Source of the DNA: Bacteroidota bacterium
GTDB lineage: Bacteria > Bacteroidota > Bacteroidia > Bacteroidales > Prolixibacteraceae
NCBI GenBank assembly: GCA_013203755.1
Contig: JABMPI010000186.1
Span: forward strand, 1 to 11,128
Reading direction: 5' to 3'
Length of the DNA stretch: 11,128 bases
Notes under the pieces: generated by a model
Seen by the model: the letters and a program-made list of their open reading frames with translations, nothing else
Database searches by the model: none
Told to the model about the DNA's origin: nothing
Made by a program: the position numbers and the translations under genes
Shown: positions 6,285 to 11,128 of the stretch, in pieces
Numbering within the stretch: position 1 is the first letter of the stretch
How the letters are laid out: every line of letters begins with the position of its first letter

Positions 6285-7175
6285 TTAATATGGGCAGTGT
6301 TCTGTTTTTATAATCCGCACTTTATGTTTTAGCATTTTTATTGAAAGGTTTTTAGTAAAAAGGTGTGGTTCGCCGTCGATGTGGTATTTTTTATATTCCG
6401 ATTTAATTTCTACGCTATCTTTTACTTTTATATACTTTAAATATTTTGAATTTTTTAGCGACCCCGAAAACAGTCGAATAATAAAAATAGGGTAGAGATA
6501 AAAAGGAAATGGTTTTACTACTACCAACTCAAATATTCCATCGTTGGGATTTGACAGTGGCGAAATAAGTGCATTGTTGCCAAATTGCCGGGTATTGGCA
6601 ATTGTAATCATTTGAAATTTGCCTTGAATTTTCTCTTCGTCAATTATTAGAGTCGCATTAAATGGGGTAAAAGCAAATATTGATTTTAGAACAGATAAAA
6701 TATAACTTTTCAATCCCCTGCTATTTCGTTTTTGAAAATCGTGCGCAACAAAACTATCAAAACCCAATCCGGCTGCATTGATACAATTTGAGCCGTTTAT
6801 CGAGAGTACATCAATATTTATTGATTCACATTTTTTAGTATCCCGAATTAAATTTTCAATAGATTTTTTAAATCCAAGTTCTCTTGCAAACTCATTTCCC
6901 GAACCGGCTGGTAAAACACCTAAAAGTTTGTCGTTTTTATCGAGTAAATATTTTATTGCTTCATTAACAGTACCATCTCCACCAACAACTATAAATGCTT
7001 TGAATTTTTCTATACCCGAATTAAAAACATTCTTCAATTCCTCAAGATTATGTGTAACAACAGTCGAAATATTTGGATTTAGAGAATTGATTTTATCGAC
7101 AAGTTTTGTTGCCCTTTTATTTCCTGAATTGGGATTTATAATTACAAGTATGTCTTTATACTCTATCGGTTGCAT
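6285..7175 (-). CDS. diacylglycerol-kinase-family (YegS/DagK-type) lipid kinase
   Basis: The 296-residue product has the length of a full bacterial lipid kinase of the DAGK_cat family. The first strand and loop are ILVIINPNSGNKRA (9-22). The nucleotide-binding GGDGTVNEA motif is at 65-73, and GVLPAGSGNEFARE at 86-98, where DgkB/YegS members have P.GT.ND. INAAGLGFDSFVAHDF follows the usual hinge between the two domains. The C-terminal beta domain ends with the family signature DGEPHLFTKNLSIKML. It transfers phosphate from ATP to a lipid such as diacylglycerol, or in some relatives sphingosine or undecaprenol; sequence does not decide which. It is cytosolic and membrane-associated, without transmembrane segments. 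ATG 7173-7175 sits just before the first strand. It is convergent with the isoprenoid-synthase-like gene. Confidence 0.92.
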   Translation of the reverse strand: MQPIEYKDILVIINPNSGNKRATKLVDKINSLNPNISTVVTHNLEELKNVFNSGIEKFKAFIVVGGDGTVNEAIKYLLDKNDKLLGVLPAGSGNEFARELGFKKSIENLIRDTKKCESINIDVLSINGSNCINAAGLGFDSFVAHDFQKRNSRGLKSYILSVLKSIFAFTPFNATLIIDEEKIQGKFQMITIANTRQFGNNALISPLSNPNDGIFELVVVKPFPFYLYPIFIIRLFSGSLKNSKYLKYIKVKDSVEIKSEYKKYHIDGEPHLFTKNLSIKMLKHKVRIIKTEHCPY

Positions 7176-7240
7176 ATTTAAAGTAAATTCAATGTTTCAT
7201 ATTAGATTACAATAATCTGAAAGATATTTTATTCATGCGA

Positions 7241-7268
7241 AAGTAGCTTTTTGAATGATAAGTAGCTT
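7241..7268. repeat. 9-nt direct repeat upstream of the lipid kinase gene
   Basis: AAGTAGCTT occurs at 7241-7249 and 7260-7268, 19 nt from start to start, 66-93 nt upstream of the lipid kinase ATG. On the minus strand the first copy overlaps TACTTTCG (7238-7245), one mismatch from the -7 consensus TAnnTTTG. It could be a tandem regulator site. The rest of 7176-7392 shows only a short AT hairpin (AATAATT at 7271-7277, AATTATT at 7281-7287). Confidence 0.35.
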
Positions 7269-7392
7269 AAAATAATTGTAAATTATTGAATAGAAAAGGA
7301 GCTATCAAATTAATGTCCTTCCTAACAAAAATGAAAGTTGCAAAATTGTGTTTGAGTATAATTATCTATCTGTTAATAAATGGGATTTTAAA

Positions 7393-8280
7393 TTATTTCA
7401 GCTTCTCTTTAAAAAAATCGATGGTACGTTGCCAGGCTAATTTTGCTGCTTCTGGTTCGAAGCGTGGAGTTGTGTCGTTATGAAAACCATGGTTTACGTC
7501 GGGATAAATGTAAGCTGTGTATTCTTTGTTATGCTCTTTTAAAGCTTCTTCGTAAGCTGGCCATCCGGCATTAACTCTTGTATCCAGCCCGGCATAATGT
7601 AATAGGAGAGAGGCTTTGATTTTTGGAACATCTTCGGTAGCAGGCTGGCCACCATAAAAAGGAACTGCAGCCAGCAATTCAGGAATTTGTACTGCCATCA
7701 TATTCGAAATACCGCCTCCAAAACAAAATCCGACAACACCAATTTTTCCATTACATTCGGCATGCGATTTTAAATATTCAAAAGCAGCAATAAAATCTTC
7801 CTGCATTTCATTTCTGTCGCGTTTTTGTTGTAAGGTTCTGCCGTCGTCGTCATTCCCCGGATAACCACCCAGCGGAGTAAGTGCATCGGGAGCCAGGGAA
7901 ATAAAACCTGCCAATCCTGCACGTCGTCCAACATCTTCAATGTGAGGATTAAGCCCCCTGTTTTCGTGAACAACAATTACTCCCGGTAATTTTTCCTTAC
8001 TATTAACAGGTCTCGAAAGTAGTCCTTTAATTTTTTCTCCGCCTTTGGGAGAATTATATTCTATAAAGCCCGTATTTAATCGGGCATCGTCGGATTTTAT
8101 CTGAATTTTATCCTGATAATTTGGCATTATAAAACTGAGAAGCGAGGAAACCGTAAGTCCGCCCACTGCGTATGCCGATAATCTCTCCACGAATTTCCTT
8201 CTGTCAATCTTGTTGTGTGCGTATTCATCATACAAATCAAAAACTTCCTGACTGATTTCTTCTTTTTTTATTTTGCTCAT
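7393..8280 (-). CDS. dienelactone hydrolase family protein, YghX-like, with twin-arginine-like leader
   Basis: The product is 295 residues. The catalytic domain keeps the dienelactone hydrolase triad: Cys186 in GFCFGGG, Asp233 in AGLDTRVN, and His264 in NHGFHND. The block VVHENRGLNPHIEDV (near 98-112), GGYPGNDDDGR and PFYGGQPATEDV match E. coli YghX along its length (comparison from memory). The N-terminal region FDLYDEYAHNKIDRRKF is also YghX-like; DRRKFVERL followed by a hydrophobic stretch (AYAVGGLTVSSLLSFIM) resembles a Tat signal, so export or membrane anchoring of a folded enzyme is possible. The substrate is unknown; the family hydrolyses lactones and esters. It is on the same strand as the regulator gene upstream but 138 nt away, so probably separately transcribed. 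Confidence 0.9.
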   Translation of the reverse strand: MSKIKKEEISQEVFDLYDEYAHNKIDRRKFVERLSAYAVGGLTVSSLLSFIMPNYQDKIQIKSDDARLNTGFIEYNSPKGGEKIKGLLSRPVNSKEKLPGVIVVHENRGLNPHIEDVGRRAGLAGFISLAPDALTPLGGYPGNDDDGRTLQQKRDRNEMQEDFIAAFEYLKSHAECNGKIGVVGFCFGGGISNMMAVQIPELLAAVPFYGGQPATEDVPKIKASLLLHYAGLDTRVNAGWPAYEEALKEHNKEYTAYIYPDVNHGFHNDTTPRFEPEAAKLAWQRTIDFFKEKLK

Positions 8281-8334
8281 AACAATATAGTTTTAGTATT
8301 ACCTAATAACCTTAAACGTTAAGAATTGTTTTTG

Positions 8335-8376
8335 TTAACACATTAAAAATCAGGGAAGGTGTATGGATTGTGTTAA
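8335..8376. repeat. 8-nt inverted repeat upstream of the YghX-like gene
   Basis: TTAACACA (8335-8342) and TGTGTTAA (8369-8376) are exact complements around 26 nt, in the 138-nt gap between the regulator's stop and the hydrolase start. In the plus direction a run of eight T follows, but no gene on that strand would use a terminator here. Read on the minus strand, no T-tract follows. An operator is possible; chance cannot be excluded. Confidence 0.3.
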
Positions 8377-8418
8377 ATATTTTTTTTACTTCTAAATTTA
8401 ATACACACTTTTTTTAAA

Positions 8419-8658
8419 CTACTTTTTCTTTTTCAATTTGTCCTCTAATGGGTCATAAGAAAATACCTCTTCTAAAGGTGTATCAAAAATATGAGCAAAA
8501 CGAAAGGCCAGTTCCAGAGAAGGGGAGTAATTCCCTTTTTCGATAGCCACAATAGTTTGGCGAGACACACTGGCCAGGTCAGCTAATTGCTGCTGGGTCA
8601 TTTCATCAGCATTAAATCGTAGTCTTCTAATATTATTTTGTACTATACTTTTACCCAT
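8419..8658 (-). CDS. XRE/Cro-family helix-turn-helix regulator
   Basis: This is a compact 79-residue DNA-binding protein. Residues about 5-60 form the five-helix Cro/C1 fold: MTQQQLADLASVSRQTIVAI (20-39) contains the helix-turn-helix, followed by EKGNYSPSLELAFRFAHIF and LEEVFSY, which is the YozG-like small XRE pattern. A basic tail (DKLKKKK) ends the protein. The frame is open further upstream to 8706, but the start is chosen at 8656-8658 because a strong AGGAGAGGAG ribosome binding site precedes it and homologues start just before the first helix (MGKSIVQNNIRRLRF). It begins 1 nt after the stop of the membrane-protein gene, so the two are translationally coupled. It probably controls its own operon through the inverted repeat at 9167-9198. 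Confidence 0.92.
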   Translation of the reverse strand: MGKSIVQNNIRRLRFNADEMTQQQLADLASVSRQTIVAIEKGNYSPSLELAFRFAHIFDTPLEEVFSYDPLEDKLKKKK

Positions 8659-8659
8659 T

Positions 8660-9106
8660 TTAAACTCCTCTCCTATAATAATAAATTTGTGATCCATTAT
8701 CAACAATCTCCGAAAGCAGGCCGCTAATTATGAAGGCAATGAAAATCCAATAAACAGGCATTCCAACCGACAGTCCTACAATAGCGAGTACAAACCCGCC
8801 AGAGAATATATAGTGTGAATTCCGGGTGGCTTTTAATTTAATTAATTTATCCCGCTCATCTTCAACAGGAATGTCTTCTGCTCGGGTTGCAATAGCATTA
8901 ATAATGTGGAAAATAATGTAGATTACAATTCGAGCCACAATTGAAATGCCCATAAATATGAGGAAAATAACTCCCCAAGTGCTGAAGTCTTCGGTTAAAT
9001 CAAATCTTCCTGCAAGGTGTCTTTGATAAACTGACCATCCGAAGATGGTTGTGATTAACAATCCGCTAAAAATGTTAATGATGTTTTCTTTTTCTCTGTA
9101 CGACAT
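8660..9106 (-). CDS. four-helix membrane protein, DUF2178-like, partner of the XRE regulator
   Basis: The 148-residue product has four predicted transmembrane helices (about 10-25, 45-70, 99-115 and 118-135). Between helices 2 and 3 is a hydrophilic loop, EDIPVEDERDKLIKLKATR; the DERDxxIxLKATR element is typical of small membrane proteins (DUF2178 and relatives) encoded beside XRE regulators. Cysteine and signal peptide are absent, and the C-terminus is YYYRRGV. The ATG at 9104-9106 is preferred: the frame is open to a TTG at 9187, but that codon is part of the -35 element and the extra residues precede the likely transcription start. Its last codons contain the ribosome binding site of the downstream regulator. 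Function unknown; the pair looks like a self-regulated membrane module. Confidence 0.82.
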   Translation of the reverse strand: MSYREKENIINIFSGLLITTIFGWSVYQRHLAGRFDLTEDFSTWGVIFLIFMGISIVARIVIYIIFHIINAIATRAEDIPVEDERDKLIKLKATRNSHYIFSGGFVLAIVGLSVGMPVYWIFIAFIISGLLSEIVDNGSQIYYYRRGV

Positions 9107-9157
9107 GATTTTTCTATTTGTATGAATAATTTTACTATTTGTAAAAAAATATCGACA

Positions 9158-9187
9158 CAAAGATAAGTAAAATATACATAAAGTCAA
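9158..9187 (-). promoter_or_regulatory. Bacteroidota-type promoter of the membrane protein/XRE operon
   Basis: On the minus strand, TTGAC (9183-9187) is followed after 17 nt by TATCTTTG (9158-9165), an exact match to TAnnTTTG. Transcription would start near 9151, giving a leader of about 45 nt before the ATG at 9106. It is the clearest promoter in the window. Confidence 0.7.
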
Positions 9188-9198
9188 GTGTATTTTAC
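9167..9198. promoter_or_regulatory. inverted-repeat operator candidate around the -35 box
   Basis: GTAAAATATAC (9167-9177) and GTGTATTTTAC (9188-9198) are inverted copies matching at 10 of 11 positions, with 21 bp between corresponding bases of the arm starts, or two helical turns. The 10-nt spacer holds the TTGAC element. A dimeric XRE protein bound here would block the promoter. Two overlapping perfect 10-nt palindromes, ACATTAATGT (9197-9206) and ATGTTAACAT (9203-9212), lie directly beyond and may be a second site. Confidence 0.5.
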
Positions 9199-9362
9199 AT
9201 TAATGTTAACATATATCTCAATCCTGTTTTTTAATAAATGAGAATTTGAATGAAAATATTTGATAGCCAGTGCTCTAAAAGGGTTTCTAATTAATTCAAT
9301 AACCCAATAAGAAGCAGTTTCCTTTTATTCAATAATTTATTATTTCAACCTTTCTCAACGAT

Positions 9363-10709
9363 TTACAGAAAAATCAAAGTCAAAATATAAATTAAAACCA
9401 TTGAACTTGTTCCTTGAATCAAAGTCGCCATTGTTTGTGTTTTGTATCCAGTTTTTACATCCATTCCCGAGAACTGAGTAACCACCCAAAAAAAGCTGTC
9501 GTTGGCATGCGAGATTGTCATTGCTCCGGCCCCGGTTGCCATAACTGCCAATACTTTCCCGTTTAAGGAGTCTAATTCGATTGTAGAAAGTAGCGGGGCA
9601 ATTAATGCTGAAGTTGCAACTAAAGCAACTGTAGAAGAGCCTTGTGCGGTTTTAAATGCAGCGGCAATAATAAATGGCAAAAATATTCCAAGTTCATAAC
9701 CAGCTAAAATATTTCCTAAAGTGTCACCAATTTGTGTCTCTTTTAAAATTGTTCCGAAAGCTCCGCCGGCTCCTGTTATTAAAAGTATTGGTGCGGCGGC
9801 AGTAATTCCATCGCCAATCCAACCGGTTAATGTTTCTTTGTTGAATTTTGGGAAAAGTAAAAATGAAAGTAAAAAACCAATTAGAAGTGCATTTATCGGT
9901 TGTCCAACAAAATTCAAAAAGGTGAAAAGAAAACCTTCACCTAAAGGTTGTATTGGGTAAGTTGCAACAGAACGCAAAGCAATTAAAACGATTGGAATTA
10001 AAATTGGCATTAACGATTTTGCGGCAGACGGAAGAATCAGATCCTGGCTTGGAATTTCAGGTTCAGTAAAAACCTCTTCTGTGGCCGTGTATTTTTTACC
10101 CACATACGATGCCCAGAGATAGCCGGTAAACATAGCAAAAGCAGCCACAACCAGACCAAATAAAATTACCAGTCCCAGTTGATCTTCAAGTCCGAGATTA
10201 CCCGCCGCTGCAATTGGTCCGGGTGTTGGCGGAACAAATGTGTGTGTGGCATACAATCCGGTTGCCAGTGCAATTGAAAGAGCCACCGACGATTTTCCGG
10301 TTTTTGCTACCAGCGATTTTTTTAACGACGAAAGAATAATAAATGCTGAGTCGCAGAAAACAGGAATAGAAACAATGTATCCGATAATCGACATTGCCAA
10401 ACCGGGGAAACGTTTCCCAACTACTTTTAATACAATTTCAGCCAACTTAATTGCAGCATTCGATTTCTCTAAAATTACCCCGATAATTGTTCCCAGAATT
10501 ATAACAATGCCAATGTACGCCATAATATTTCCAAAACCGGTTGCAATGGTTGATGCTATTTTGTCGAGGGGCAACCCTGCCATTACACCTGTGAGGTACG
10601 AAGCCAAAAGCAGCACAATAAAAGGGTGCATTTTAAACCTGGTAGTTCCTAAAATAATGAACAGAATAGAAGTCAGTAAAACAATTATAAGCCAGTAGGT
10701 TTCGTGCAT
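9363..10709 (-). CDS. GntP-family permease (gluconate or related sugar-acid:H+ symporter)
   Basis: The 448-residue product has the standard length of the GntP family. It is almost entirely hydrophobic, with about 12-14 predicted membrane helices in two similar halves. Family stretches include GFGNIMAYIGIVIILGTIIG (58-77), a highly conserved block FVPPTPGPIAAAGNLG in the middle, GAGGAFGTILKETQIG in the second half, and SHANDSFFWVVTQFSGM towards the C-terminus. These permeases import gluconate, ketogluconates, glycerate or fructuronate with protons; the actual substrate cannot be told here and no catabolic kinase or dehydratase is visible in the window. It starts 11 nt after the Nif3-type gene's stop and is therefore probably co-transcribed with it. 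No clear terminator follows in 9213-9362. Confidence 0.95.
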   Translation of the reverse strand: MHETYWLIIVLLTSILFIILGTTRFKMHPFIVLLLASYLTGVMAGLPLDKIASTIATGFGNIMAYIGIVIILGTIIGVILEKSNAAIKLAEIVLKVVGKRFPGLAMSIIGYIVSIPVFCDSAFIILSSLKKSLVAKTGKSSVALSIALATGLYATHTFVPPTPGPIAAAGNLGLEDQLGLVILFGLVVAAFAMFTGYLWASYVGKKYTATEEVFTEPEIPSQDLILPSAAKSLMPILIPIVLIALRSVATYPIQPLGEGFLFTFLNFVGQPINALLIGFLLSFLLFPKFNKETLTGWIGDGITAAAPILLITGAGGAFGTILKETQIGDTLGNILAGYELGIFLPFIIAAAFKTAQGSSTVALVATSALIAPLLSTIELDSLNGKVLAVMATGAGAMTISHANDSFFWVVTQFSGMDVKTGYKTQTMATLIQGTSSMVLIYILTLIFL

Positions 10710-10720
10710 TTAGTAGATTA

Positions 10721-11128
10721 TTATAAGTCTGTAAAATTCGAATTGTTTTCAATAAAATGGATGGGGATTTCTTTTATAAACGTTTGTAACCACTGGGCGC
10801 AGTATTCCATTCCCGCCTCTTCAGATTTTATGTGTCCAAGAAAAATTACAGCTTTGTTTTTGCCCTGAGAAACTGCATCGTTGGCGTATAAATAGGTTTC
10901 CCATTCTGGAGCTTCGCCAGCTACTAAAACCTCAACTTCCGGGCTTCGAAGTAAACGAATGTGAGAAGAACCTCCGGGAGCGCCAACTGCCAATCCCATT
11001 TTTGTGAATTTAAAATCGGGGTTGCCGATAATCCGAATAGAATTCATTCCCAATTTTTCTTTTAACTCTTTTGCAAAATCTCCCAGCGAAGTTTCATCAA
11101 ATTGAAAATAAATAGGTGAGTCTTTTAC
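10721..11128 (-). CDS. Nif3-type dinuclear metal centre protein (N-terminal part outside the window)
   Basis: The frame is open to the right edge, so this is the C-terminal 135 codons of a longer gene; the apparent start at 11053 is not real. The visible part shows the Nif3 second half: a strand and turn RIIGNPDF, the glycine turn VGAPGGSSH, VEVLVAGEAPEWETYLYAND with the metal-region Glu, and FLGHIKSEEAGM (the GHxxSE motif). These Glu and His positions belong to the family's two-metal site. The GEAPEWE form and the LGHxxSEEAGM ending belong to a variant I recall from Firmicutes and Bacteroidota rather than the GTP-cyclohydrolase-like YbgI main line. Biochemical function of the family is unclear. 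Tight spacing with the GntP permease suggests a link to uptake of a sugar acid or related metabolite, which is inference. Confidence 0.85.
   Translation of the reverse strand, partial: VKDSPIYFQFDETSLGDFAKELKEKLGMNSIRIIGNPDFKFTKMGLAVGAPGGSSHIRLLRSPEVEVLVAGEAPEWETYLYANDAVSQGKNKAVIFLGHIKSEEAGMEYCAQWLQTFIKEIPIHFIENNSNFTDL

Noticed and set aside
7286..7483. Open frame on the plus strand with a hydrophobic stretch
   Set aside because: Its 3' third overlaps the well-supported YghX-like gene on the other strand and the rest is low-complexity AT-rich DNA.
8659..8706. Upstream extension of the XRE regulator (16 more codons)
   Set aside because: It would overlap the end of the membrane-protein gene, whereas a strong AGGAGAGGAG site sits before the internal ATG at 8658.
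9107..9187. N-terminal extension of the membrane protein from a TTG at 9187
   Set aside because: That TTG is the -35 element of the promoter, so the extension would not be transcribed.
10240..10698. Long plus-strand open frame of 152 codons
   Set aside because: It is the antisense shadow of the GntP permease, whose membrane-protein composition and family motifs are unmistakable.

Overview
The window most likely comes from a free-living or environmental member of the Bacteroidota, possibly of the Marinilabiliales/Prolixibacteraceae type; that finer placement is inference. The supporting signs are AT-rich DNA, A-rich weak ribosome binding sites, promoter boxes of the Bacteroidota form TAnnTTTG, a GldL-like membrane protein, a kinase fused to a RapZ C-terminal domain (an arrangement I associate with this phylum), and intergenic palindromes beginning TGTCATTTCGA.

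Layout, left to right. (1) 1-1518, plus strand: the 3' part of an HSL-type alpha/beta hydrolase, a secreted beta-barrel-like protein, and a 74-residue two-helix GldL-like protein. (2) 1523-2245, minus strand: a DUF218 (YdcF/SanA/ElyC-type) membrane-anchored protein, convergent with the previous gene with only 4 nt between stop codons. (3) 2328-4680, plus strand: an AmgK-like sugar kinase fused to a RapZ C-terminal domain (TTG start), a 42-codon cysteine-rich mini-protein 2 nt downstream, and YebC. (4) 4681-5017: a gene-free stretch holding three adjacent imperfect palindromes with TGTCAT/ATGACA ends, followed by a nested inverted repeat just before the next start codon. (5) 5018-6250, plus strand: an orphan class I isoprenoid-synthase-like enzyme, convergent with a YegS/DagK-type lipid kinase (6285-7175, minus). 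(6) 7393-9106, minus strand: a YghX-like dienelactone hydrolase with a twin-arginine-like leader, an XRE-family regulator, and a four-helix membrane protein. The regulator and membrane protein form an operon behind a clear promoter with an operator-like inverted repeat around its -35 box. (7) 9363-11128, minus strand: a GntP-family permease 11 nt downstream of a Nif3-type metal-centre protein that runs off the window.

There is no single large defence or mobile system here. The items most worth following up are the kinase/RapZ-C fusion (a cell-wall sugar kinase joined to the domain that senses glucosamine-6-phosphate in E. coli), the isoprenoid-synthase-like orphan with its nested palindromic upstream region, the tandem palindromic repeats, and the self-contained regulator/membrane-protein pair with a candidate autoregulatory operator. 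No tRNA, rRNA, CRISPR array or insertion sequence was seen.
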